A DNA stretch of 64,000 nt, from contig NZ_NIWD01000008.1 in assembly GCF_002277025.1 (NCBI RefSeq), positions 298,762 to 362,761 of the forward strand, written 5' to 3'. Shown here piece by piece: positions 35,333 to 42,961 of this stretch. The position numbers were made by a program, and so were the translations under genes. Each line of letters starts with the position of its first letter. Position 1 is the first letter of the stretch. The notes beneath the pieces are model-generated. The model was not told the origin of the DNA and made no database searches. It was given only the letters and a program-made list of their open reading frames with translations. The DNA is from Sphingopyxis sp. GW247-27LB (GTDB lineage: Bacteria; Pseudomonadota; Alphaproteobacteria; Sphingomonadales; Sphingomonadaceae).

Positions 35333-36061
35333 ATGACCAGCATCGGCATCATCGGCAGCGAGGGCCGCATGGGCGTCGCGCTCGCCGCCGCCATATCGGA
35401 GGCGGGGCAGCGGAGCTGCGGCGTCGACAAGGGCGGCAATGTCGCGAAGCTCGCGGCGGCGGCCGACGTCCTCGTCGATTTCTCGTCGCCCAAGGCGATC
35501 GAGGCGACGCTCGACGCCTGCGTGGCGGCGAAAAAGCCGATCGTCATCGGCACGACCGGGCTCGAGGAGCGCCACCATTATCTGATCGACGATGCCGCGA
35601 AGGACATCGCGGTGCTCCAGACCGGCAACACCTCGCTCGGTGTCACCCTGCTCGCGCATCTGGTGCGCGAGGCGGCGTCGCGGCTCGACCCCGAATGGGA
35701 TATCGAGATCCTCGAAATGCACCACCGAAACAAGGTCGACGCGCCGAGCGGCACCGCGCTGCTTCTGGGCGAGGCGGCGGCCGAGGGGCGCCGCATCGAC
35801 CTCGCCAAATGTTCCGAACGCGGCCGCGACGGCCTCACCGGCGCGCGCGGCCATGGCAAGATCGGCTTTGCGAGCCTGCGCGGCGGCACCGTCGCGGGCG
35901 ACCATGACGTGATCTTCGCCGGACCCGAGGAGATGATCACCCTGTCGCACCGCGCCGAGAACCGCATGATCTTCGCGCGCGGCGCGGTGAAGGCGGCGCT
36001 GTGGCTGATCCATCAGAAGCGGGGCCGCTACACCATGCCGCAGGTGCTGGGGCTGTCGTGA
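35333..36061 (+). CDS. dapB: 4-hydroxy-tetrahydrodipicolinate reductase
   Basis: This is the second committed enzyme of lysine and diaminopimelate synthesis, reducing the DapA product with NAD(P)H. The 242-residue protein has the N-terminal GIIGSEGRMG nucleotide motif, VLVDFSSPKAIEATLDAC, GTTGL, and the active-site EILEMHHRNKVDAPSGTALLLGEA with the conserved histidines and lysine. It ends with the domain-swapped MPQVLGL segment. It is slightly shorter than the E. coli enzyme, as is usual in alphaproteobacteria. nth follows immediately. Confidence 0.95.
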   Translation: MTSIGIIGSEGRMGVALAAAISEAGQRSCGVDKGGNVAKLAAAADVLVDFSSPKAIEATLDACVAAKKPIVIGTTGLEERHHYLIDDAAKDIAVLQTGNTSLGVTLLAHLVREAASRLDPEWDIEILEMHHRNKVDAPSGTALLLGEAAAEGRRIDLAKCSERGRDGLTGARGHGKIGFASLRGGTVAGDHDVIFAGPEEMITLSHRAENRMIFARGAVKAALWLIHQKRGRYTMPQVLGLS

Positions 36062-36066
36062 AGGCG

Positions 36067-36723
36067 ATGACCAAGGCGGAGATCTTCGAATTCTTCCGCC
36101 GCCTCGCCGAGCTCGACCCCGATCCGCAGACCGAACTCGAATATGGCAACACCTACCAACTGCTCGTCGCGGTGGTGCTCTCGGCACAGGCGACCGACGT
36201 CGGGGTCAACAAGGCAACGCGCAAACTCTTCGAAGCGGTGAAGACGCCGCAGCAGATGGTCGACCTCGGCGAGGCGGGGCTCAAGAGCCACATCAAGACG
36301 ATCGGGCTGTTCAATGCGAAGGCAAAGAATGTCATCGCCCTCTCTGAAATTCTGATCCGCGATTATGACGGACAGGTCCCCGCCGACCGTGACGCGCTCG
36401 TCGAACTGCCCGGCGTCGGGCGCAAGACCGCGAATGTCGTGATGAACTCGGCCTTCGGGGCGGAGACCTTCGCGGTCGACACCCACATCTTCCGCGTCGG
36501 CAACCGCACCGGCCTCGCGCCGGGCAAGACGCCCCTCGCGGTCGAGAAGCAGCTCGAAAAGAAGGTGCCCGGCCCGTTCCGCATCGGCGCGCACCACTGG
36601 CTGATCCTCCACGGCCGCTACATCTGCAAGGCCCGCACCCCCGAATGCTGGCGCTGTCCGGTCGCCGACCTCTGCCGCTACAAGCCCAAGACCCCGGCGC
36701 CGAAGGCGAAGAAGGCGGCGTGA
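36067..36723 (+). CDS. nth: Endonuclease III
   Basis: This is a base-excision-repair DNA glycosylase/AP lyase for oxidised pyrimidines. The 218 residues contain the helix-hairpin-helix ELPGVGRKTANVVMNSAF with the catalytic lysine, the aspartate in FAVDTHIFRVGNR, and the C-terminal 4Fe-4S loop C-x6-C-x2-C-x5-C (CKARTPECWRCPVADLC). A lysine-rich tail follows. An alternative GTG at 36058 would overlap the dapB stop (GTGA) and add three residues. Coupling with dapB is likely either way. Confidence 0.95.
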   Translation: MTKAEIFEFFRRLAELDPDPQTELEYGNTYQLLVAVVLSAQATDVGVNKATRKLFEAVKTPQQMVDLGEAGLKSHIKTIGLFNAKAKNVIALSEILIRDYDGQVPADRDALVELPGVGRKTANVVMNSAFGAETFAVDTHIFRVGNRTGLAPGKTPLAVEKQLEKKVPGPFRIGAHHWLILHGRYICKARTPECWRCPVADLCRYKPKTPAPKAKKAA

Positions 36724-36754
36724 CGGTCCAAAGCTCAGGTGAGAGACGGCCGCA

Positions 36755-36894
36755 TTGGGGTGGATTTGAGCCATTCCCCTCCCTTTTAGGGAGGGGTTAG
36801 GGGTGGGTGCGCGAGCGGAGCGAGCCTACAAAGAGCGCCGCCTTCGGCGGCTACCCACCCCAGCCCCTCCCTAGAAGGGAGGGGAGAAGGTATG
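36755..36894. repeat. MITE-like palindromic element, copy 1
   Basis: This is an almost exact copy of the element at 58295-58436 (differences confined to a few substitutions and two 1-bp indels). Near-identical terminal arms (CCCCTCCC-TTTTA-GGGAGGGG and its mirror) flank a centre with GCGAGCGGAGCGAGC and GCCGCCTTCGGCGGC hairpins. GGCCGCA occurs on both sides (36748-36754 and 36894-36900), resembling a target-site duplication. It lies between nth and the M20 peptidase gene. Confidence 0.9.
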
Positions 36895-36975
36895 GCCGCA
36901 ATCGGTCGAAAATCGCCGTAAAGTGGCCCAATTGCCGCTTGCCGCCGATCGAAGATGCCGCTTAACTCGCGTCCC

Positions 36976-38349
36976 ATGCGCACCGTCACCGCCCCGCTCG
37001 CCCTCGCCGCCGCGCTGATCGCCGCGGCGCCCGCTCACGCCAGGCCCGCCGATCCGGTGGTGGCGAAGAAGATTCTGATCGACAGCGTCGCGATCCCGAC
37101 CGTCGAGGGGCGCGGCAAGGTGCCCGAACTCGCGGCCTATTATGCCGGGGTGCTCAAGGCCGCGGGCTTCACCGACGCCGATATCGAGATCACGCCGATC
37201 GGCGAGACCGCGACCCTGGCCGCGACGCTCAAGGGCAGCAGCACCGAAAAGCCGATCCTGCTCCTCGGTCATATGGACGTGGTCGAGGCCGACGCGAAGG
37301 ACTGGACGCGCGATCCCTTCGTGCCGGTCGAGGAGAATGGCTATATCTTCGGCCGCGGGTCGGAGGACAACAAGTTCGATGTCGCGATGATGGTGGCGAC
37401 CCTCGCGCAATTGAAGAAGGACGGCTTCAAGCCCAAACGCTCGATCATCCTCTTGCTCTCGGGCGACGAGGAAACCGCGATGGTGACGACGCGCGCGCTC
37501 GCCGCCAAATATAAAGGCGCCGAATTCGCGCTCAACGGCGACGGCGGCGGCGGGCTGATCGGCGAGGACGGCAAGCCCAAATATTACGGGCTGCAGGCGG
37601 GCGAGAAGACCTATGCCGACTTCACCCTCGAAGTGACCAACCCCGGCGGGCACAGCTCGCGTCCCTCGGACACCAATGCGATCGTCCAGCTCGCGAATGC
37701 GCTCGCGAAGGTCGGCGCCTATCGCTTCCAGCCGCAGCAGAATGAGCTCACCAAAGTCGGCATGCCGATCGTCGCCGATCAGGTCGGCGGCGAGATCGGC
37801 GCCGCGCTCAAGGCTTTCGCGGCCGACCCGGCCGACGCCAAGGCCATCGCGGCGATTCGCGCCGATCCCGAATATGTCGGCCAGATCGGCACCACCTGCG
37901 TGCCGACTTTGGTCAAGGGCGGCCACGCCGAAAATGCGCTTCCTCAAAGGGCGACAGCCAACATCAACTGCCGCATCTTCCCGGGCGTCGCGATCGAAGC
38001 GGTGCGCGCCGAGCTCGAGAAGGTGATCGCCGACCCCGCGGTTGCGGTGAAGACCGATCCCGACGCGACCGCCAGCGACGCTTCGCCGCTGCGCCCCGAC
38101 GTGATGGCGGCGGTGACCAAGGCGGTGCATGCGCGCGCGCCGGGGCTGCCGATCATTCCGTCGATGAGCGCCGGGGCGACCGACAGCCTGCATTTCCGTG
38201 CGGTGGGCGTGCCGAGTTATGGCGTCGCGGGCCTGTTCAGCAAGGCGAGCGACAGCTTCGCGCACGGCCTCAACGAGCGCGTGCCGGTCGATGCGATCGC
38301 CCCGGCGCTCGCGCATTGGGACAGTTTGCTGCGCGATCTGTCCAAATAG
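36976..38349 (+). CDS. Secreted M20/M25/M40 family metallopeptidase
   Basis: This 457-residue exported zinc peptidase/amidase starts with a signal peptide (MRTVTAPLALAAALIAAAPAHA). Zinc-site motifs are LLLGHMDVVEAD, FGRGSEDNKFD, LLLSGDEETAM and SLHFRAVGVPSYG. The dimerisation-domain histidine is in TNPGGHSSRPSDTNAI. It is related to periplasmic M20 dipeptidases of sphingomonads. The start at 36976 is preferred to an ATG 21 bp upstream because it gives a normal signal peptide. It stands alone between a repeat element and a convergent TetR gene. Confidence 0.9.
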   Translation: MRTVTAPLALAAALIAAAPAHARPADPVVAKKILIDSVAIPTVEGRGKVPELAAYYAGVLKAAGFTDADIEITPIGETATLAATLKGSSTEKPILLLGHMDVVEADAKDWTRDPFVPVEENGYIFGRGSEDNKFDVAMMVATLAQLKKDGFKPKRSIILLLSGDEETAMVTTRALAAKYKGAEFALNGDGGGGLIGEDGKPKYYGLQAGEKTYADFTLEVTNPGGHSSRPSDTNAIVQLANALAKVGAYRFQPQQNELTKVGMPIVADQVGGEIGAALKAFAADPADAKAIAAIRADPEYVGQIGTTCVPTLVKGGHAENALPQRATANINCRIFPGVAIEAVRAELEKVIADPAVAVKTDPDATASDASPLRPDVMAAVTKAVHARAPGLPIIPSMSAGATDSLHFRAVGVPSYGVAGLFSKASDSFAHGLNERVPVDAIAPALAHWDSLLRDLSK

Positions 38350-38352
38350 GGG

Positions 38353-38943
38353 TTATAGCAGGGCCGTCACGGCCCGTTCGATCATCGCTACCGCCGCCTC
38401 GGCGCCGAAGCTCGCCGGGTCGAGCGACAGCTCGAGCCACAGCCCGTCGACCATCGCGGTCAGCATGATCGCGAGCCGCCCGGCGTCGGGCGCGCCGCAC
38501 GCCTCCAGCAGCTCGCAAAGCCGTTCGCGGTAGCCCGCGTAACTTTCGGCGTGAATCCGCGCCATCCGCGCATCGCTGCGCGCCAGCGCCCAGAAGGCGG
38601 TCCACGCGCCGAGCAGTTCGGGATCGGTCACCGGCGGGCGGAAGCTGGCGGTGAGGTAAGCCGAGAGCCGCGCGCGCGGATCGTTGCCGGCCGCTTCGAC
38701 CGCTTCGGCGAAAATCGCCTCCATCCGGTCGCTCGTCGCCCGATAGGTCGCGGCGATCAGTTCGTCGATCCCCGCGAAATAATGGCGCAGCAGCCCCGGC
38801 GACACCCCCGCTTTGGCGCAGATGGCGCGAACATTCGTCCCCGCGAGGCCCTGTTCGGCAAGGCATGCCGCGGTCGCCTCGATCAGCGCGGCGCGGCGGG
38901 CGTCGGCGCTTTCGCGCGTAAAGGCTTGGCGGGCGGCTCGCAT
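38353..38943 (-). CDS. TetR-family regulator (BetI-like)
   Basis: This is a 196-residue regulator. Helix-turn-helix NVRAICAKAGVSPGLLRHYFAGIDELIAATYRA, around residues 30-62, is strongly BetI-like; the C-terminal domain includes LTAMVDGLWLELSLDPASF, also typical. Two starts are possible: 38955 (MYNNMRAA) or 38943. The longer one lies inside the perfect palindrome that is probably its operator, so the shorter is preferred. It is divergent from the Rieske/FAD operon and most likely represses that operon and itself. Confidence 0.88.
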   Translation of the reverse strand: MRAARQAFTRESADARRAALIEATAACLAEQGLAGTNVRAICAKAGVSPGLLRHYFAGIDELIAATYRATSDRMEAIFAEAVEAAGNDPRARLSAYLTASFRPPVTDPELLGAWTAFWALARSDARMARIHAESYAGYRERLCELLEACGAPDAGRLAIMLTAMVDGLWLELSLDPASFGAEAAVAMIERAVTALL

Positions 38944-38944
38944 A

Positions 38945-38966
38945 TTGTTATACATATGTATAACAA
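38945..38966. promoter_or_regulatory. Perfect 22-bp palindromic operator
   Basis: The half-site TTGTTATACAT is followed directly by its reverse complement, with no mismatch and no spacer. It sits in the 33-bp gap between the divergent TetR and Rieske oxygenase genes, ending 10 bp before the oxygenase ATG. An AT-rich, exact palindrome in GC-rich DNA next to a TetR gene is a textbook operator layout. Confidence 0.85.
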
Positions 38967-38976
38967 GGATCGATTC

Positions 38977-40143
38977 ATGGCAACGCTGCGCGACACTTTC
39001 GACAACATCGACCCTCTCGACGGCTGGTCGCTTCCCGCGTGGACCTACAGCGACCCCGATTTCCACGCGGCCGAGGTCGAACGCATTTTCCGCCCGAGCT
39101 GGCAGGTCGTCTGTCACGACAGCGACATCCCGAACCCCGGCGACTGGCACAGCATCGACTATGCCGGCGAAAGCGTGATCCTCGTCCGCGGCACCGACCG
39201 CGTCGTGCGCGCCTTCACCAACGTCTGCCGCCACCGCGGCTCGCGCCTCGTCGACGGCGCGGCGGGCTGCGCGAAAAAGCTCGTCTGCCCCTATCACGCC
39301 TGGACCTATGAACTCGACGGCCGGCTGACCGGCGTTCCCGATTCGGCGAGCTATCCGACGCTCGACAAGGCGCGCGCGGGGCTGGCGCCCGTCGAGGCCG
39401 AGCGGTGGCGCGGCTTCTGGTTCGCCCGGCTCGCCGACGACGGCGGCCCGTCGGTCGCGCGCATGATGGCGCCCTATGAGGCGATGATCGAGCCTTATCG
39501 CTTCGAGGAACTCGGCGCGCTCGGCCGCGTCACGCTCCGCCCGCGCGACGTCAACTGGAAGAATGTCGGCGACAATTATTCGGACGGGCTCCACATCCCC
39601 GTCGCGCACCCCGGCCTCACCCGGCTGTTCGGCAAAAGCTACGGCGTCGAGGCCGAGGAACGCGTCGACCGCATGTGGGGCGACCTCGCCGACCGGCCGT
39701 CGGCGAACTGGTCGGAGCGCTTGTACCAGCGCCTGCTGCCGCCGGTTCCGCATCTCCCCGAGGACAAGCAGCGCCACTGGCTCTATTTCAAGCTCTGGCC
39801 CAATGTCGCCTTCGACATCTATCCCGACCAGGTCGATTTCATGCAATGGCTGCCGACCGGCCCGACGAGCTGCCTGATCCGCGAAATTTCCTATGTCCTC
39901 CCCGATGCGCGCCGCGAGATGAAGGCCGCGCGCTATTTGAACTGGCGCATCAACCGGCAGGTCAATGCCGAGGACACCGCGCTCATCACCCGCGTCCAGC
40001 AGGGCATGCAGTCGCAGAGCTTCAGCATGGGGCCGCTCAGCGACAAGGAGGTGTGTCTCAAGCATTTCTGCTCGCGGATGCGCGAGATCATCCCCGAAGC
40101 GCGGCTGGAGCGGGCGCCGGCCGCGGGGTGGAGCCGCCGGTGA
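38977..40143 (+). CDS. Rieske non-heme iron oxygenase, alpha subunit
   Basis: This 388-residue oxygenase has an N-terminal Rieske 2Fe-2S domain (CRHRGSRL ... CPYHAWTY, residues about 78-103) and a C-terminal catalytic domain. Its mononuclear iron site is visible in NWKNVGDNYSDGLHIPVAHP (two histidines; the bridging aspartate precedes). AAGGAT lies 6 nt before the ATG. It overlaps the next gene by 4 bp (GTGA). No reductase or ferredoxin partner is encoded in the operon. The BetI-like regulator hints at a quaternary amine or related substrate, but the flanking FAD enzymes could equally indicate an aromatic or terpenoid compound. Confidence 0.9.
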   Translation: MATLRDTFDNIDPLDGWSLPAWTYSDPDFHAAEVERIFRPSWQVVCHDSDIPNPGDWHSIDYAGESVILVRGTDRVVRAFTNVCRHRGSRLVDGAAGCAKKLVCPYHAWTYELDGRLTGVPDSASYPTLDKARAGLAPVEAERWRGFWFARLADDGGPSVARMMAPYEAMIEPYRFEELGALGRVTLRPRDVNWKNVGDNYSDGLHIPVAHPGLTRLFGKSYGVEAEERVDRMWGDLADRPSANWSERLYQRLLPPVPHLPEDKQRHWLYFKLWPNVAFDIYPDQVDFMQWLPTGPTSCLIREISYVLPDARREMKAARYLNWRINRQVNAEDTALITRVQQGMQSQSFSMGPLSDKEVCLKHFCSRMREIIPEARLERAPAAGWSRR

Positions 40144-41360
40144 GTGCCGCCGCGCCCGTCGTCATCGTCGGCGGCGGTCCCGCCGGCATGGTCGCGGGGC
40201 TGCTCCTCGCGCGCGCCGGGGTGCGCGTCACGGTGCTCGAAAAGCACAAGGATTTTCTCCGCGATTTCCGCGGCGACACGGTGCATCCCTCGACGCTCGA
40301 GCTGTTCCACGAGATCGGCCTGCTCGGCGAACTGCTCGAGGAACCGCACGCGAAGCTCGATACGATGACGCTCAACCTGCTCGGCGGCCGCTATACGATC
40401 GCGACGATGAAGCATCTGCCGGTCGCCGCGCCCTTCGTCGCGATGATGCCGCAATGGGATCTCCTCGATTTCATCGCGGGGCAGGGGCGGCGCTATCCGA
40501 CCTTCGACCTGCGCATGTCGACCGAGGCGACCGGGCTCACCTATGACGCCGGCGGCCGCGTCAGCGGGGTAACGCTCGCGAGCGGGGAGGCGCTGCCCGC
40601 GCGGCTCGTCATCGCCGCCGACGGGCGCCGCTCGGTGCTCCGCGCCGCCGCCGAGCTCCCGCTCGACGACCTCGGCGCCCCGATGGACGTGCTGTGGTTT
40701 CGCGTCCCCGTTCCCGCGGGCACGGACATGTCGGAGGTCGCGCTCGGGACGGTCGACCGGAGCGGCATGGTCGTCGCCATCCCGCGCGGCGATTATTGGC
40801 AATGCGCGCAAGTGATCGAGAAGGGCGGTTTCCCGGCGATCGAAGCGCGGGGCATCGCGGCCTTCCGCGCCAATGTCGCGGCGCTCGTTCCGGGGCTCGC
40901 CGCGGGCATCGACGCCGTCCGGAGCTTCGACGACGTCAAGCTGCTCGCGGTCGCGCTCGACCGGCTGACGCGCTGGTCGCGCCCCGGCCTGCTCGCGATC
41001 GGCGACGCCGCGCACGCGATGTCGCCGATCGGCGGGGTCGGCATCAATCTCGCGGTGCAGGACGCGGTGGCGGCCGCGAACATCCTCGCCGCGCCGCTCG
41101 CCGCCGGAGCCGATCCCGACCCGCTGCTCGCGCGCGTCCAGGCGCGACGCTGGAAGCCAACGGTGCGGATGCAGGCCCTCCAGCGCTTCGCGCACCAGCG
41201 CGTCATCGAACCGATGCTGCGCGGCGAGATCACCCGCGTTCCGCTCGCCGTCCGCCTGCTCGACCGCATTCCCTTGCTGCGCCGCATTCCCGGCCGCGTT
41301 CTCGGTCTCGGCTTCGGCCGCCAGCATGTCGAATCCCCGCTTGCGAAAGATTTCTCATGA
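40140..41360 (+). CDS. FAD-dependent monooxygenase (UbiH/PHBH-like)
   Basis: This 406-residue class A flavoprotein has GGGPAGMVAGLLLARAGVRVTVLEK at the N terminus, a DGRRS segment (VIAADGRRSVLRAAA), and GDAAHAMSPIGGVGINLAVQDA near residue 290. Together these define the aromatic hydroxylase fold. The start is GTG overlapping the Rieske gene stop; the frame extends far upstream only as a shadow. It should use NAD(P)H and O2, or might oxidise a product of the Rieske enzyme. It is the second gene of the three-gene operon, with ATGA coupling to the next. Confidence 0.88.
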   Translation: MSAAAPVVIVGGGPAGMVAGLLLARAGVRVTVLEKHKDFLRDFRGDTVHPSTLELFHEIGLLGELLEEPHAKLDTMTLNLLGGRYTIATMKHLPVAAPFVAMMPQWDLLDFIAGQGRRYPTFDLRMSTEATGLTYDAGGRVSGVTLASGEALPARLVIAADGRRSVLRAAAELPLDDLGAPMDVLWFRVPVPAGTDMSEVALGTVDRSGMVVAIPRGDYWQCAQVIEKGGFPAIEARGIAAFRANVAALVPGLAAGIDAVRSFDDVKLLAVALDRLTRWSRPGLLAIGDAAHAMSPIGGVGINLAVQDAVAAANILAAPLAAGADPDPLLARVQARRWKPTVRMQALQRFAHQRVIEPMLRGEITRVPLAVRLLDRIPLLRRIPGRVLGLGFGRQHVESPLAKDFS

Positions 41361-42961
41361 CCAAAGCCTATGACGCCCTCATCATCGGCGCCGGCCATAA
41401 CGGCCTCGTCTGCGCCTTCTATCTCGCGAAAGCGGGGCTGAAGGTGCGGATCGTCGAGGCGCGCGACGTCGTCGGCGGCGCCGCGGTGACCGAAGAATTC
41501 GCGCCGGGCTTCAAAAATTCGGTCGCGAGCTACACGGTCAGCCTGCTCCAGCCGAAGGTGATCGCCGACATGAAGCTCGCCGATCATGGCTATCGCGTGA
41601 TCGAGCGGCCGATCAGCAATTTCCTGCCGCAGGAGGATGGAAGCTATCTGAAACTCGGCGGCGGGCTCGACCGCACGCAGGCCGAGTTCCGCAAATTCTC
41701 GAACCGCGATGCCGAGGTGCTGCCCGCCTATTACGACGCGCTCGAACATGTCGCCGAACTGCTCCGCGATCTCGCGCTGCGCGTGCCGCCGAACGTCGGG
41801 GAGGGGCTGCGCACGCTGATCGATGGCGCGCGGCAGGGACGGCGCTTCGCCACCCTCAGCCTCGAACAGCAGCGCGACGTGCTCGACCTGTTCACCAAGT
41901 CGGCGCGCACGATGCTCGACAGCTGGTTCGAGAGCGAGGCAGTCAAGGCCGCCTTCGGCTTCGACGCGGTGGTCGGCAATTATGCGAGCCCCGACACGCC
42001 CGGCAGCGCCTATGTCCTCCTCCACCATGTCTTCGGCGAGGTGAACGGCAAGAAGGGCGCGTGGGGCCACAGCGTCGGCGGCATGGGCCGGATCACCGAG
42101 ATCATGGCCAAAGTCTGCCGCGACATGGGCGTCGAGATCAGCCTCGAAAGCCCGGTCGCGAAGGTGCTTGTCGACGGCGGCAAGGCGGTCGGCGTCGAAC
42201 TCGCGAGCGGCGAGGAAATCGCCGCGGCGCGCGTGATCGCCAATGTCGGGCCGAAGCTGCTCTACGAACGGATGATGGACGCGGCCGACCTGCCGCAGGA
42301 CTTCCAGCGCCGGATCAAGGGCTTCAAGGCGGGCAGCGGTACCTTCCGCATGAACGTCGCGCTCAGCGAGCTGCCGAAATTCACCTGCCTCCCCGAACCG
42401 GGCGAGCATCACCAGTCGGGGATCATCCTCGCGCCGACGCTCGACTATATGGACCGCGCCTTCCTGGACGCGAAGCAGTTCGGCTGGTCGAAGGCGCCGA
42501 TCGTCGAGATGCTGATCCCCTCGACCGTCGACGACAGCCTCGCGCCTCCGGGGCAGCATGTCGCGAGCCTCTTCTGCCAGCAATTCGCGCCCGAACTGCC
42601 GGACGGAAGGGACTGGGATGACGAAGAGGAAGCCGCCGCCGACTGCATCATCGACACCGTCGAAAAGCACGCCCCCGGCTTCCGCGCCAGCATCGTCGGC
42701 CAGACGCGGCTCAGCCCCAAGGGCCTCGAACGCAAGTTCGGGCTCGTCGGCGGCGACATCATGCACGGCAATATGAGCCTCGACCAGCTCTGGGCCGCGC
42801 GCCCGGTGCTCGGCAACGGCGGCTACCGCGGGCCGGTCAAGGGGCTCTACATGTGCGGGGCGGGGACGCACCCCGGCGGCGGCGTCACCGGCGCGCCGGG
42901 GCACAATGCGGCTGAGGTCGTCCTGCGCGACCGCGGCCTATTCGCCCCGCGCTGGCGCTGA
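41357..42961 (+). CDS. PYROXD2/phytoene-desaturase-like FAD oxidoreductase
   Basis: This 534-residue flavoprotein has ALIIGAGHNGLVCAFYLAKAGLKVRIVEARDVVGGAAVTEEFAPGF at the N terminus, a typical NAD(P)/FAD-dependent oxidoreductase of the COG1233 group. The C-terminal FAD segment GLYMCGAGTHPGGGVTGAPGHNAAEVVL is conserved. These proteins oxidise, desaturate or isomerise hydrophobic substrates, and most are uncharacterised. It is the third gene of the operon; its last 24 bp overlap the end of the convergent AAA ATPase gene. Confidence 0.85.
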   Translation: MTKAYDALIIGAGHNGLVCAFYLAKAGLKVRIVEARDVVGGAAVTEEFAPGFKNSVASYTVSLLQPKVIADMKLADHGYRVIERPISNFLPQEDGSYLKLGGGLDRTQAEFRKFSNRDAEVLPAYYDALEHVAELLRDLALRVPPNVGEGLRTLIDGARQGRRFATLSLEQQRDVLDLFTKSARTMLDSWFESEAVKAAFGFDAVVGNYASPDTPGSAYVLLHHVFGEVNGKKGAWGHSVGGMGRITEIMAKVCRDMGVEISLESPVAKVLVDGGKAVGVELASGEEIAAARVIANVGPKLLYERMMDAADLPQDFQRRIKGFKAGSGTFRMNVALSELPKFTCLPEPGEHHQSGIILAPTLDYMDRAFLDAKQFGWSKAPIVEMLIPSTVDDSLAPPGQHVASLFCQQFAPELPDGRDWDDEEEAAADCIIDTVEKHAPGFRASIVGQTRLSPKGLERKFGLVGGDIMHGNMSLDQLWAARPVLGNGGYRGPVKGLYMCGAGTHPGGGVTGAPGHNAAEVVLRDRGLFAPRWR

